From the NCBI RefSeq assembly GCF_012396185.1, contig NZ_JAAXOW010000003.1, positions 186,001 through 250,000 on the forward strand: DNA of 64,000 bases, read 5' to 3'. The DNA is from Sanguibacter hominis ATCC BAA-789. Its GTDB lineage: Bacteria; Actinomycetota; Actinomycetes; Actinomycetales; Cellulomonadaceae. Positions 17,219-26,498 of this stretch are shown one piece after another. Position 1 is the first letter of the stretch. Each line of letters starts with the position of its first letter. A program made the position numbers and the translations under genes. The notes under the pieces were generated by a model that had not been told where the DNA came from, made no database searches, and saw only the letters and a program-made list of their open reading frames with translations.

Positions 17219-19029
17219 AGGTCATCTGGCGCACGTGGGCGCGGCTGATGCCGCTCCTGCCGGGCCGCGCGCGCCGGTTCCTGGTCTGGTACATGGTCGC
17301 GAGCGCGTGCTTGTCGCTGCTCGACGTCGCGGCGCTCGGCCTGCTGGCGCTCGCCCTCACGCCGATGCTCACGGGCTCGGGCGGGAGCGCGTCGCTCCCG
17401 CTCCTCGGCGAGGTCGGCAACGTCGCCGTGATCGGCGTCGTCTCGGGCCTCATCGTGGTCAAGGGGGTGCTCGCGGTCACGCTGCAGTGGGTCGCGACGC
17501 GTCGCTTCGCGACGTACGAGCTCGAGATCGGCGACCGGCTCTTCGACGCGTACATCCGCGCTCCGTGGACGGACCGGTTGTCCCGCTCGACGTCGCAGCT
17601 CGTGCGGCTCGCGGACGTCGGCATCGCGAACGCGACCGCGGGGTTCCTGCTGCCCGTCGCGGGCTTGCCGGCGCTCGCCGCGACGTTCGGCTCGGTGCTC
17701 GTCGTGCTCGTCGTCACGCAGCCCGTCACCGCTGCGATCACGCTCGTGTACCTGGGTCTCGTCGGCGCGGTGATGTATGCGTTCGTGTCGCGCCGCTCGA
17801 TCCAGGCGGGGCTCGTCAACCGTGACTACTCGTTCAAGGTCGCGCGCCTCATGACGGAGATGGTCGGGGCGCTCAAGGAGATCACGCTGCGGGACAAGGC
17901 GGGGGAGGTTGCGGACGTCGTGCGCAGCAACCGTCGTCACACGGTCCGGGCGCGTGCGAACCTGTCGTTCCTGTCGGCCGTGCCGCGGTACGTGATCGAG
18001 TCCGCGATCGTCGGCGGGTTCGTCCTCGTGGGCGGGGCGGCGTACCTCATGGACGGGCCGGAGCAGGCGTTCGCGGCGCTCGCGATGTTTGGCGTGGCGG
18101 GGTTCCGCATGGTCCCGGCGATCACGAGCTTCCAGGCGGTCATCGCGACGACGGCCGCGAACATCCCCAACGTCGAGGCCGTCATCACGGACATCGAGGC
18201 GGCGGAGGGCTACCTGCGCCGCGCCGAGGAGACGGGTCGCGAGCCGCTCGCGAGGGAGCCGGAGCACCTGCGGCTGCGCGGCGTCGCGTTCGCGTACCCG
18301 GGCGGTGCCGAGCCGGCGGTGCGCGACGTCGACCTCGACCTGCCGATGGGCTCGTCGCTCGCGCTCGTGGGCGTCTCGGGAGCCGGCAAGTCGACCCTCG
18401 TCGACATCCTGCTCGGCCTGCTCGTGCCGTCGGAGGGCACGATCGACGTCGACGGTCAGCGGCTCGAGGACGTGCTCGCCGCGTGGCGGTCCCGGGTCGG
18501 CTACGTGCCGCAGGACGTGTCGCTGTTCGACGGGACGGTCGCGCAGAACGTCGCGCTCACGTGGACGCACGACATCGACCGCGACCGCGTGCGGGACTGC
18601 CTCGCGCGTGCGCAGCTGCTCGACGTCGTCGACGCGCGTGACGGGGGCCTCGACGCGCGCATCGGCGACCGCGGCATGGCGCTCTCTGGCGGGCAGCGGC
18701 AGCGCCTCGGCATCGCGCGCGCCCTGTACTCGGACCCGCTCGTGCTCGTCCTCGACGAGGCGACGAGCGCGCTCGACACGCAGACGGAGGCGAGCGTCGC
18801 GGCGGCGATCGCGGGGCTGCGCGGGCAGGTCACCCTGATCTCGGTCGCGCACCGGCTCTCGACGATCCGGCACTCGGACCAGGTCTGCTTCATGGCGGAC
18901 GGGACGATCGCAGCGCGCGGCACGTTCGACGAGCTCGTCGCCCAGGTGCCCGACTTCCAGGTGCAGGCCGCGCTTGCGGGTCTCGTCGACGATGCTGAGC
19001 GGGTGGAGGGGGACGACGATGAGGACTGA
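17215..19029 (+). CDS. ABC exporter with fused permease and ATPase (flippase-like)
   Basis: The 604-residue half-transporter has six predicted membrane helices (about 18-310) and a nucleotide-binding domain (about 350-590): Walker A GVSGAGKST (near 385), signature LSGGQRQR (near 489) and Walker B VLVLDEATSALD (near 511). Its place inside a sugar-assembly operon, between glycosyltransferases, suggests a PglK-like flippase for a lipid-linked oligosaccharide. That role is inferred from context; the family also includes drug and lipid exporters. Confidence 0.88.
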   Translation: MKVIWRTWARLMPLLPGRARRFLVWYMVASACLSLLDVAALGLLALALTPMLTGSGGSASLPLLGEVGNVAVIGVVSGLIVVKGVLAVTLQWVATRRFATYELEIGDRLFDAYIRAPWTDRLSRSTSQLVRLADVGIANATAGFLLPVAGLPALAATFGSVLVVLVVTQPVTAAITLVYLGLVGAVMYAFVSRRSIQAGLVNRDYSFKVARLMTEMVGALKEITLRDKAGEVADVVRSNRRHTVRARANLSFLSAVPRYVIESAIVGGFVLVGGAAYLMDGPEQAFAALAMFGVAGFRMVPAITSFQAVIATTAANIPNVEAVITDIEAAEGYLRRAEETGREPLAREPEHLRLRGVAFAYPGGAEPAVRDVDLDLPMGSSLALVGVSGAGKSTLVDILLGLLVPSEGTIDVDGQRLEDVLAAWRSRVGYVPQDVSLFDGTVAQNVALTWTHDIDRDRVRDCLARAQLLDVVDARDGGLDARIGDRGMALSGGQRQRLGIARALYSDPLVLVLDEATSALDTQTEASVAAAIAGLRGQVTLISVAHRLSTIRHSDQVCFMADGTIAARGTFDELVAQVPDFQVQAALAGLVDDAERVEGDDDED

Positions 19030-20170
19030 CCACGCTGTCGACGTCGTGATCGCGGTGCACTCCCCGACGCGGCCCGTCGAGCGTGCCGTGCGCAGCGCCC
19101 TCGCGGGCTCCGAGGACCTCGTGCGCGTGACCGTCGTGTGCCACGACGTGGGTGTCACGACGATCGAGGAGCGCCTCGACCTCGACCCCGCCGAGCGCGA
19201 CCGCGTGCGGCTCCTCGGCTACCAGGACCACGTCCGCAGCCCGGCAAGCCCGTTCAACCACGGCCTCGACAACACGTCGGCTGCCTTCGTCGCGGTGCTC
19301 GGCTCGGACGACGTGCTCGAGCCCGGCGCGGTGCGTGCGTGGTTCGACGTCGCGCGGGAGCGCGGGTCGGACGTCGTGCTCGCTCCGCTGCGCGGGCCGG
19401 ACGGCAAGCCGTTGCGCAACCCGCTCGTGCGCGCGGGCACCGGGCGCCCGGGCAGGCGGGCTGCGACGCCCCTCGACCCGGTCGCCGACCGCCTCGCGTA
19501 CCGTTCCGCTCCGCTCGGTCTGCTGCGCCGCGCGACCGTCGACCGGCTCGGGCTGCGCTTCACGGAAGGGCTCGCGACGGGGGAGGACCTCGCGTTCTCC
19601 GTGCCGCTGTGGTTCTCCGGCGCACGTATCGACATGGTGCCGTCAGGTCCGGCGTACGTCGTCGGTGGTGGCGCGGACGACCGCGTTACCGAGGTGGTCC
19701 GGCCGGTCGCCGACGAGCTCGCTGCCCTCGACGACCTGCTCGTGCGAGTCCTGCGCGAGGGCGGGCTCGCGGACCGTATGCGGCCGTCGGAGCGTCGCGC
19801 GCTCGCGGTCAAGGTGCTGCGCATCCACGTGCTCGGCGCCCTGTCGCGGCGTCCGCGCCGCGAGGACTGGCGAGACGGCGACGCGTCCGTCCTGCGCGGC
19901 GCGGCGCGCGACTGGCTCGACCTCTCACCTGCTGCGCTGCACGCGTTCGCGCGCGGCGACCGGGACGCGCTCGACGTGCTCGCGGGCAGCGGGCCGGTCG
20001 GCCGCGCCGAGGATGCCGACGACGGCGCGCTCGCCGACGCGTTCGCCGCAGCCGCCCGCCGCCGCGCGAGGGCGGGCCGTGTCGCGACCCTCCTGCCGCG
20101 CGACCTGCCCGACGTCCTCGACCCCGAGAGCACGCTGCGCCGGTACGTGCGCTACCGGATGCCGTGGTGA
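19019..20170 (+). CDS. GT2-like glycosyltransferase (NHGLD type)
   Basis: The 383-residue protein starts with VDVVIAVHSPTRPVERAVRSAL and has a degenerate GT-A core with SPFNHGLDNTSA, and LGSDDVLEPGAV carrying the metal-binding DD (near residue 98). A second conserved block is RLAYRSAPLGLLRR. The ATG at 19019 has a strong GGAGG site and lies inside the ABC gene end (11-base overlap). A diverged paralogue is at 30345. The acceptor and sugar are unknown. Confidence 0.8.
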   Translation: MRTDHAVDVVIAVHSPTRPVERAVRSALAGSEDLVRVTVVCHDVGVTTIEERLDLDPAERDRVRLLGYQDHVRSPASPFNHGLDNTSAAFVAVLGSDDVLEPGAVRAWFDVARERGSDVVLAPLRGPDGKPLRNPLVRAGTGRPGRRAATPLDPVADRLAYRSAPLGLLRRATVDRLGLRFTEGLATGEDLAFSVPLWFSGARIDMVPSGPAYVVGGGADDRVTEVVRPVADELAALDDLLVRVLREGGLADRMRPSERRALAVKVLRIHVLGALSRRPRREDWRDGDASVLRGAARDWLDLSPAALHAFARGDRDALDVLAGSGPVGRAEDADDGALADAFAAAARRRARAGRVATLLPRDLPDVLDPESTLRRYVRYRMPW

Positions 20171-20183
20171 CAAGGACCCTGCT

Positions 20184-21431
20184 GTGACTCCCAAGATCCC
20201 CGCCCCCGTCTCGCGCCTCGCGGGCGCCGTCGTGCGCCGCATCCCCGAGCCGGTGCTGCACCGGGTGGCGCCGAGCCTACTGCCGTTCAGCCCGCAGGAC
20301 GTGCCGCCGACCCCGCCCGTCCCCGCGACGCCGGTGCGCCTGTACCTCGGTCCGGCCAACTATGCGGGCCAGGGTTATGCGTGGGCGCGCGCGGCTGAGC
20401 GGTTGCCAGGGGTCGGCGCGATCAGCATGGCGGCCGAGCGTCCCGGCGGCTTCGGCTTCACGTCCGACTACCCGGTGCCGATCGCGGTGTACGGGTCGTC
20501 GCGTCGCTGGCAGCGTCGGCAGAAGGCGTACGTCGAACGGTTCACGCACGTCGTCGTCGAGGCGCAGCGCGCCCTGTTCGGCACGCTCATGGCGACCCCG
20601 AGCCAGCGCAACGGCGCGTACGCGGAGGCGCGCGCGCTCGCGGCGCACGGGGCGCGTGTCGCGATGCTGTGCCACGGGTCCGACATCCGCGTGCCGTCGC
20701 GCCACCTTGCGGGCGCGACGCCGTGGTCGCCGTTCGGCGACCCTGAGTGGGAGCTCGTCGGGCATCTCGAGCGGCAGACCCGTGCGGCTGAGGCAGCGCT
20801 CGTCGAGCTGCGCGCGGCGGGCATCCGGACGTTCGTCTCGACCCCTGACCTGCTGCTCGACCAGCCGGAGGCGACGTGGCTGCCGGTCGTCGTCGACCTG
20901 GAGGTGTGGCGCACGCAGGCGCCGCCGCTCGAGCGGGAGGTGCCGCTCGTGGTGCACGCGCCCTCGGCGTCGCGGCTCAAGGGAACCGAGCTCGTCGAGC
21001 CGGTGCTCACGGAGCTGGACCGGCGCGGATGGATCACATATCGCCGCGTCGAAGGGGTCACGTCGGCGCAGATGCCGGCGCTCTACCGGGACGCGGACAT
21101 CGTGCTCGACCAGTTCGCCCTCGGCAGCTACGGCGTCGCGGCGTGCGAGGCGATGGCTGCCGGTCGGGTGGTGGTGTCGCACGTGACGCAGCAGTCTCGC
21201 GACGTGGTCCGGGCTGCGTGCGGGCTCGACCTGCCGATCCTCGAGGGGAACCCGGACACTCTCGAGGACGTGTTCACGGCCCTCCTCGACGACCGTGCGG
21301 GCGCGGGGGAACGGGCGGCGCGGCAGGGCCCCGAGCTCGTCCGCGTCCTGCACGACGGCGCGGAGTCGGCTCGCGTGCTCGCGCCGTTCCTCGGCGTCGA
21401 GGCGGCGGAGCCCGACACGGGCGAGCGCTGA
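20184..21431 (+). CDS. GT-B fold glycosyltransferase (GT4-like)
   Basis: The 415-residue protein has RLYLGPANYAGQGYAWARAAE at the N-terminus, CHGSDIRVPSRHL, a mid-domain VVHAPSASRLKGTELV and a C-terminal DQFALGSYGVAACEAMAAGRVVV, the part that binds the nucleotide sugar in GT4 enzymes. GTG at 20184 is preceded by AAGGAC. It lies 13 bases after the GT2-like gene in the same operon. The substrate is unknown. Confidence 0.82.
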   Translation: MTPKIPAPVSRLAGAVVRRIPEPVLHRVAPSLLPFSPQDVPPTPPVPATPVRLYLGPANYAGQGYAWARAAERLPGVGAISMAAERPGGFGFTSDYPVPIAVYGSSRRWQRRQKAYVERFTHVVVEAQRALFGTLMATPSQRNGAYAEARALAAHGARVAMLCHGSDIRVPSRHLAGATPWSPFGDPEWELVGHLERQTRAAEAALVELRAAGIRTFVSTPDLLLDQPEATWLPVVVDLEVWRTQAPPLEREVPLVVHAPSASRLKGTELVEPVLTELDRRGWITYRRVEGVTSAQMPALYRDADIVLDQFALGSYGVAACEAMAAGRVVVSHVTQQSRDVVRAACGLDLPILEGNPDTLEDVFTALLDDRAGAGERAARQGPELVRVLHDGAESARVLAPFLGVEAAEPDTGER

Positions 21432-21507
21432 CGCGGCGTCTGCCTGGTCCCGTCGGCGCCCCGCGCGTGTGCGCGTCGTTCCCTGAGCACCTGGAAGGAT
21501 GGAGGGC

Positions 21508-22653
21508 GTGAGTGCCTCGAACCGCCCGCGCCTGCTGATCCTGTCGTTCTCCCCGATCGCGTCGGACGCCCGTGTCCTCAAGCAGGTCGAGCTGTTCGCC
21601 GGCCGGTATGACGTGACGACGTGCGGTTACGGGCCCGCACCTGCGGGCGTCGTCGAGCACCTGCAGCTTCCCGACGACGCGACGATCGCGCTCGACGGGC
21701 GCCTCATCACGCTGCGCGCCTACCCGCTCGTGTACTCGCGCACGCCCGCCGTCGTCGCGGCGCGAGCCGCGCTCGCGGGGCGCACGTTCGACGTCGTGCT
21801 TGCGAACGACGTCGAGACGGTCCCGCTCGCGCTCAGCCTGCGCGCGCCCGTCCACGCGGACCTGCACGAGTACTCGCCGCGGCTGCACGACGACAACCCG
21901 GCGTGGGCGCGACGCATCGGCCCGTACGTGCGCTGGCTGTGCCGCCGCTATGTCAGCCGGGCGGCGTCGGCGACGACGGTCGGCGAGGGGCTCGCACGGG
22001 CGTACGAGTCCGAGGTCGGGGTGCGCGCGCAGGTCGTGACGAACGCTGCGCCGTACGCCGAGCGGACGCCCACCGAGGTCGTCTGCCCGTTGCGGCTCGT
22101 CCACTCGGGCGCCGCGCTGCGCAACCGCGACCTCATGGTGCTGCTCGACGCCGTCGCGCTCACGACGACGCCCGTCACGCTCGACCTGTACCTCATGCCG
22201 AACGACCCGGCGTACATCGCCGAGCTGCGTGCCCGCGCGGCGCAGATCGACGGCGTGCGCGTGCTCGACCCGGTGCCGTACGCGCAGCTCGGGGACACGC
22301 TCGCGGGGTACGACGTCGGCATCCACGTGCTGCCGCCGGTGAACTTCAACAACGCCCACGCGCTGCCCAACAAGCTGTTCGACTACGTGCAGGCGCGGCT
22401 CGCGCTCGTGGTGGGCCCGACGCCGGAGATGGCGGCCGCGGTCGAGCGGCACGGCATCGGGACGGTCGCGTCGGGCTTCGACGCGCGCTCGCTCGCGGAC
22501 GTGCTCGACAGCCTCACGCCGGAGAAGGTCGCGGAGCAGCGGGCGGCGTCGCACGCGGTCGCGCGCGAGCTGAGCGCCGAGCAGCAGGTGCTCGTGTGGG
22601 AGCGCGCGATCGACGCGCTCGTCGCGACGTCCGCCGGCGGGGGCTCGCGATGA
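21508..22653 (+). CDS. GT4-like glycosyltransferase, first of a tandem pair
   Basis: The 381-residue protein has LLILSFSPIASDARVLKQV at its N-terminus, HADLHEYSPR, CPLRLVHSGAALRNRDLM and a C-terminal NFNNAHALPNKLFDYVQARL. The GTG at 21508 is chosen over the ATG at 21499 because GGAAGG sits nine bases upstream and because it aligns with the paralogue's start. The next gene overlaps it as ATGA and is a close paralogue, so the two arose by tandem duplication. Confidence 0.85.
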   Translation: MSASNRPRLLILSFSPIASDARVLKQVELFAGRYDVTTCGYGPAPAGVVEHLQLPDDATIALDGRLITLRAYPLVYSRTPAVVAARAALAGRTFDVVLANDVETVPLALSLRAPVHADLHEYSPRLHDDNPAWARRIGPYVRWLCRRYVSRAASATTVGEGLARAYESEVGVRAQVVTNAAPYAERTPTEVVCPLRLVHSGAALRNRDLMVLLDAVALTTTPVTLDLYLMPNDPAYIAELRARAAQIDGVRVLDPVPYAQLGDTLAGYDVGIHVLPPVNFNNAHALPNKLFDYVQARLALVVGPTPEMAAAVERHGIGTVASGFDARSLADVLDSLTPEKVAEQRAASHAVARELSAEQQVLVWERAIDALVATSAGGGSR

Positions 22654-23786
22654 CCGCCCGTCCGACCCTGCTGATCCTGTCGTTCTCGCCGATCGCGTCC
22701 GATGCGCGCGTGCTCAAGCAGGTGCGCATGCTCGCGCAGGACCACGACGTCACGACGTGCGGGTACGGCCCGGCGGTCGTGCTCGACGACGGTCGTGTGG
22801 TCGAGCACCTGCGCGTCGACGACGCGAACGAGCACTGGCGCAAGGCGCCCGTACCCCTCCTCGCGCGCCAGTTCGGGCGCGTGTACTGGGGCAATGCGGC
22901 AGTCGCGCAGGCGCGAGAGCTGCTCGCGGGCCGCACGTTCGACATCGTCCTCGCCGACGACGTCGACGCCGTCCCGCTCGCCCTGTCGGCCGAGCCGCGC
23001 TGGGGCGTGCACGCCGACCTGCACGAGTACGCCCCGAAGCAGAACACCGAGCTGCGCCGCTGGCGCTGGTTCGTCGCGCCGTACATGCGCTGGCTGTGCC
23101 GCCGCTTCGTCACGCGCTGCGCGTCGGTGACGACGGTCGCGCAGGGGATCGCGGACGAGTACGAGCGGCGGTTCGGCATCCGCGCGGGCGTCGTGACGAA
23201 CGCGTCGCCCTACCAGGACCTCACGCCCGGCCCGGTGGGGTCACCCGTGCGCCTGGTCCACTCGGGCGTCGCGCTGCGCAATCGCAGCCTCGAGATCCTG
23301 GTCGATGCCGTCGCCGCCGCGACCGCCGACATCACCCTCGACCTGTTCCTCGTCCCGAACGACCCGGGCTACCTCGCGGAGCTGCGCGAGCGTGCGGCGG
23401 GCGAGCCGCGCGTGCGCATCCACGACCCGTTGCCTTACTCGGAGCTCGTCACGACGTTGAACGGGTTCGACGTGGGCCTGCACCTGCTGCCGCCCGTCAG
23501 CTTCAACAACGCGAACGCCCTGCCCAACAAGGTCTTCGACTACGTCCAGGCGCGGCTGGGCCTGATCGTCGGGCCGAGCCCCGAGATGACGCGCGTCGTG
23601 CGCGAGCACGGCGCCGGTGCGGTGACCGCGGACTTCACGCCCGCCGCGCTGACCGCGGTGCTCGACGCGCTCACCGCCGAGCAGGTCGAGGCGTGGAAGG
23701 CCGCGTCGCACGCGAGCGCGCGCGAGCTCTCCTCGGAGAGCCAGGTCGAGATCTGGCGCGAAGCGATCGAGGCGCTGCACCCGTAG
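22650..23786 (+). CDS. GT4-like glycosyltransferase, second of a tandem pair
   Basis: This 378-residue enzyme repeats the motifs of its upstream neighbour almost exactly: LLILSFSPIASDARVLKQV, TTCGYGP, HADLHEYAP, RLVHSGVALRNRSLE and FNNANALPNKVFDYVQARLGL. The sequences diverge most in the region of residues 50-85, where acceptor binding is expected. It is the last gene of the nine-gene operon. The pair may add two related sugars or the same sugar at successive positions. Confidence 0.85.
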   Translation: MTARPTLLILSFSPIASDARVLKQVRMLAQDHDVTTCGYGPAVVLDDGRVVEHLRVDDANEHWRKAPVPLLARQFGRVYWGNAAVAQARELLAGRTFDIVLADDVDAVPLALSAEPRWGVHADLHEYAPKQNTELRRWRWFVAPYMRWLCRRFVTRCASVTTVAQGIADEYERRFGIRAGVVTNASPYQDLTPGPVGSPVRLVHSGVALRNRSLEILVDAVAAATADITLDLFLVPNDPGYLAELRERAAGEPRVRIHDPLPYSELVTTLNGFDVGLHLLPPVSFNNANALPNKVFDYVQARLGLIVGPSPEMTRVVREHGAGAVTADFTPAALTAVLDALTAEQVEAWKAASHASARELSSESQVEIWREAIEALHP

Positions 23787-23814
23787 GGGCCTCGTCTGCG
23801 CGCTGCGGGAAGGC

Positions 23815-23820
23815 TAGGTT
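23815..23820 (+). promoter_or_regulatory. -10 element for a leaderless small gene
   Basis: TAGGTT ends seven bases before the ATG at 23828. No ribosome site is present. Confidence 0.45.
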
Positions 23821-23827
23821 GGCTGGC

Positions 23828-24133
23828 ATGGAGCCGGTCCTGGTCGACGAGCGCGACACGACGTGGGAGAGCGACACGACGGACCTGCGCGTGTTCATCC
23901 ATCGGCCCGGGTGGTTCGTCAGTGTGTACGACGTCGACGACGCGACGCTCGCCGAGGTCGAGGCGTGGGCACAGGGAGTCGAGGGCGCGGTCGGGTACCA
24001 GATCGCGCAGCGGGTCGTGCTGCCCGACGCAGGACCCGGGCTCGTCTGGCTCGTCGACCGGGCGCCCGCGCCGCCGGCTCGTGAGGGGCCCGACCCTACC
24101 CCCGCGATCGCCGTCGGCTTCGTCGAGGACTGA
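23828..24133 (+). CDS. Small acidic protein of unknown function
   Basis: I do not recognise this 101-residue protein. It is acidic, has no signal peptide or membrane segment, and contains RVFIHRPGWFVSVYDVDD and a Pro-rich patch (PAPPAREGPDPTP). The start follows a TANNNT element at leaderless distance, and the stop lies in a hairpin shared with the convergent lipoprotein gene. Both support a real gene. Confidence 0.6.
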   Translation: MEPVLVDERDTTWESDTTDLRVFIHRPGWFVSVYDVDDATLAEVEAWAQGVEGAVGYQIAQRVVLPDAGPGLVWLVDRAPAPPAREGPDPTPAIAVGFVED

Positions 24134-24146
24134 CCCTGCCTCAGTC
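24128..24146. terminator. Small convergent terminator hairpin
   Basis: GACTGA (24128-24133) pairs with TCAGTC (24141-24146) around a 7-base loop. Both stop codons of the convergent genes lie in the stem. Confidence 0.35.
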
Positions 24147-24992
24147 TGCCTCGAGGACCTCGGTGACCGCGTCCTTGACCGCCGTCGCGTCCACCGGTGC
24201 GCCCCAGGCTCCGTAGAGTCGCTCGGACGTGTTGCCGCCTCCGGTCGAGATCATGACCTCGGTCGCGCCCGGGACGTCCATGTAGAGGCTGACGTCGGCT
24301 GGCATGCCTGCGACGAGCTCGATGGGCTTCGTGGAGGTGATCTGCCACAGCGAGCGCTCAGCGCCGTCGAGCGCCGTGACCTCGTCACGTCCTTCGATGA
24401 CCCATTCGTCGGAGAGCCGCACGAGCGCGGCCTGGAAGCCGGGCTGCACCTGAGGGCGCAGCGCTTCGACGTGGCTGGACGCCAGCTGTTCGTCGGGCGA
24501 CCCTCCCGCGTCTGCCCGCACCCACCGGCCTTCGTCCTCGCTCGCGCCGCCGTCGGGGGTGACGACGACGCGGTCGCCGCCGTCTCGGCCCGTCAGGAGG
24601 GCGTAGGTGCCGTCCTCGGCGTGGAGCCACTGCGTCTCGACGCCAGGGTCGTCGGACGTGAGCCGCACGAGGCTGCTGCCGGTGCGCGCCGTGCGCTCGA
24701 AGTCCTCGAGGCACCGGCCCAGGTCGTCTCCGGTGATGCGGGAACCTTCGACGAGCTCGATCGCTGCACACGACGCAGGGAGGGCCGGGGCGGCGGGAGC
24801 CGTGGGCTCGCTCGGTGCCGCGGGCTCGGTGGAGCCTCCGGGGCCGTCAGCGGACGGTGTCGTGCTGGTCGCCGCCGCGGACGGCCTCTCGGATCCGCCG
24901 GCGGCGCAGCCGCTGGCGGTCGCGAGCGTGACGCCGAGGAGCAGCAGACCGCGCCCGAGGGCGGTGAGAGGGGGTCGAGACGGCGCGCGCAC
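24141..24992 (-). CDS. Putative secreted lipoprotein
   Basis: The 283-residue protein starts with a signal peptide (LGRGLLLLGVTLATASGC) whose lipobox-like ASGC puts the lipidated cysteine at residue 29. A Ser/Thr/Pro/Ala-rich linker follows (about 30-75), then a globular domain with no family I can name. GTG at 24992 has GAGGAG seven bases upstream, so I prefer it to longer versions. It stands alone on the minus strand downstream of rocD, with a 165-base gap that contains a TACCGT hexamer (minus strand, near 25052-25057) as a possible -10. Confidence 0.75.
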   Translation of the reverse strand: MRAPSRPPLTALGRGLLLLGVTLATASGCAAGGSERPSAAATSTTPSADGPGGSTEPAAPSEPTAPAAPALPASCAAIELVEGSRITGDDLGRCLEDFERTARTGSSLVRLTSDDPGVETQWLHAEDGTYALLTGRDGGDRVVVTPDGGASEDEGRWVRADAGGSPDEQLASSHVEALRPQVQPGFQAALVRLSDEWVIEGRDEVTALDGAERSLWQITSTKPIELVAGMPADVSLYMDVPGATEVMISTGGGNTSERLYGAWGAPVDATAVKDAVTEVLEAD

Positions 24993-25157
24993 GTAAGTCT
25001 CCTCGCGTCGGGTCGGCGGGCTGCCCGACCTCGGCGCGGCCGGTGTCCTCACGGTATGAGGGTTTCGTCCGTCGCGCGCCCGCACGTCTCACGGACCGGG
25101 AAAGCGCCCGCTCGGCCGGCAGACCAGATGCACCACTAAGTCGTGCGTCCGGTCTGA

Positions 25158-26348
25158 CTACCGGGGCGCGAGCGCCCGGAGCGCGTCGCCGAGGACATCG
25201 AGGCCGTGGTGCAGGTCGCCCGTGCGGATGGTGAGCGGGGGAGCGAGGCGGATGGTGGCGCCGTGGGTCTCCTTGGCGAGCACACCGCGACGCGCCATCT
25301 CCTCGCAGAGCGCGCGCCCGCCGTCGGGCCCGTGCGTGCCGTGCACGTCGACGCCTGCCCACAGCCCGACGGAACGCACGCTGTCGAGCAGGCCCTCGTC
25401 GACGAGGGCGTCGAGGCGCTCGCGCATCTGCGCGCCCAGCACGGTCGCGCGCCCCTGGAGGTCGCCCGGGCTCAACAGCTCCGCGACCGCGATACCGACG
25501 GCGCACGCGAGCGGGTTCCCGCCGAACGTCGACCCGTGCGTCCCGGGCGTGAGCACGCCGAGCACGTCCGTCCGGCCGACGACCGCGCTCACCGGCAGGA
25601 TCCCGCCGCCGAGCGCCTTGCCGAGCGTCGTCAGGTCCGCGCGCACACCCGCGAGGTCCTGCGCGAGCGTCGTCCCCGTGCGTCCGAGCCCCGACTGCAC
25701 CTCGTCGAGCACGAGCAGCACGCCCGCGTCGTCGCACGCCCGGCGCAGGCGCGGCAGGTAGCCCTCGGGCGGCACGATGACGCCCGACTCACCCTGCACC
25801 GGTTCGACGAGCACCGCGACGGTCGTGTCGTCGATCACGTCCGCGACCGCGTCGGCGTCGCCGTACGGCACGACGACGAACCCCGGCGTGTACGGACCGA
25901 ACCCGTCGTGGGACTCGGGGTCAGTCGAGAACGACACGATCGTCGTCGTCCGACCGTGGAACGCACCGTCGGCGACGATGATCGTCGCCTGCCCGGGCGC
26001 GACGCCACGTACCTCGTAGCCCCACTTCCGCGCCGCCTTGATCGCGGTCTCGACCGCCTCGGCGCCTGTGTTCATCGGCAGGAGCATCTCGGTGCCTGTC
26101 AGCGAGGTGACCGCCTCTGCGAACGGCTCGAGCAGGTCGTGGTCGAACGCCCGCGACGTGAGCGTGACCCGGTCGAGCTGTGCGTGCGCCGCCTCGACGA
26201 GCGCCGGGTGCCGGTGTCCGAAGTTCAGCGCCGAGTACCCGGCGAGCAGGTCGAGGAAGCGCCTGCCGTGGACGTCCGTGACCCAGCTACCCTCGCCGCT
26301 CGTGAGCGTGACGGGCAGGGGAGCGTAGTTGCGTGCGAGCGCGGACAC
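25158..26348 (-). CDS. rocD: Ornithine aminotransferase
   Basis: The 396-residue class III aminotransferase converts ornithine and 2-oxoglutarate to glutamate semialdehyde and glutamate. Motifs seen are WVTDVHGRRFLDLLAGYSALNFGH, MNTGAEAVETAIKAARKWGYE, DGAFHGRTT, LVLDEVQSGLGRTG and the PLP lysine K244 in LGKALGGG. The YSALNFGH and GAEAVETA forms are specific for RocD. GTG at 26348 has AGGAGG five bases upstream. It is divergent from hipBA, and no other arginine-catabolism gene is nearby. Confidence 0.94.
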   Translation of the reverse strand: MSALARNYAPLPVTLTSGEGSWVTDVHGRRFLDLLAGYSALNFGHRHPALVEAAHAQLDRVTLTSRAFDHDLLEPFAEAVTSLTGTEMLLPMNTGAEAVETAIKAARKWGYEVRGVAPGQATIIVADGAFHGRTTTIVSFSTDPESHDGFGPYTPGFVVVPYGDADAVADVIDDTTVAVLVEPVQGESGVIVPPEGYLPRLRRACDDAGVLLVLDEVQSGLGRTGTTLAQDLAGVRADLTTLGKALGGGILPVSAVVGRTDVLGVLTPGTHGSTFGGNPLACAVGIAVAELLSPGDLQGRATVLGAQMRERLDALVDEGLLDSVRSVGLWAGVDVHGTHGPDGGRALCEEMARRGVLAKETHGATIRLAPPLTIRTGDLHHGLDVLGDALRALAPR

Positions 26349-26423
26349 GTCGGCCTCCTCACCGAGGCGCGCCGTCGCGCCCCGTGCCTCGACTCTAGAG
26401 CCGGCCGCGTCTCGCCCGCCATG

Positions 26424-26470
26424 ATGTCTACGTATGGCGACATTGACGCCATGTCGCCATACGTAGACAT
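26424..26470. repeat. Perfect 20-bp inverted repeat (operators 1 and 2 of hipBA)
   Basis: The 20 bases at 26424-26443 are the exact reverse complement of 26451-26470, with a 7-base spacer. Each arm contains its own TGTC-N10-GACA palindrome (26425-26442 and 26452-26469). A third, imperfect copy follows at 26479. The layout is that of binding sites for a dimeric autorepressor such as HipB. Confidence 0.85.
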
Positions 26471-26492
26471 TGTGTTCGTGTCGCCATACGAT
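26464..26492 (+). promoter_or_regulatory. hipBA promoter, leaderless
   Basis: TAGACA (26464-26469) and TACGAT (26487-26492) are separated by 17 bases and match -35 and -10 consensus positions. The -10 ends six bases before the hipB ATG, so the message is probably leaderless. Operator 2 overlaps the -35 and operator 3 covers the -10. Confidence 0.75.
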
Positions 26493-26496
26493 GACA
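26479..26496. promoter_or_regulatory. Third hipBA operator
   Basis: TGTC-N10-GACA occurs again, centred 27 bp downstream of the second copy, which is itself 27 bp from the first. It spans the -10 element and ends two bases before the hipB start codon. Confidence 0.75.
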
Positions 26497-26498
26497 TC

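Noticed and set aside
26424-26496. Three evenly spaced repeats as a CRISPR or iteron array
   Set aside because: Only three short palindromic copies exist, with no unique spacers and no Rep or Cas gene. They overlay a toxin-antitoxin promoter.
26412-26498. Longer hipB start using upstream in-frame ATGs
   Set aside because: Those codons lie within the three operator palindromes and upstream of the likely transcription start; the extra peptide only mirrors the repeat.
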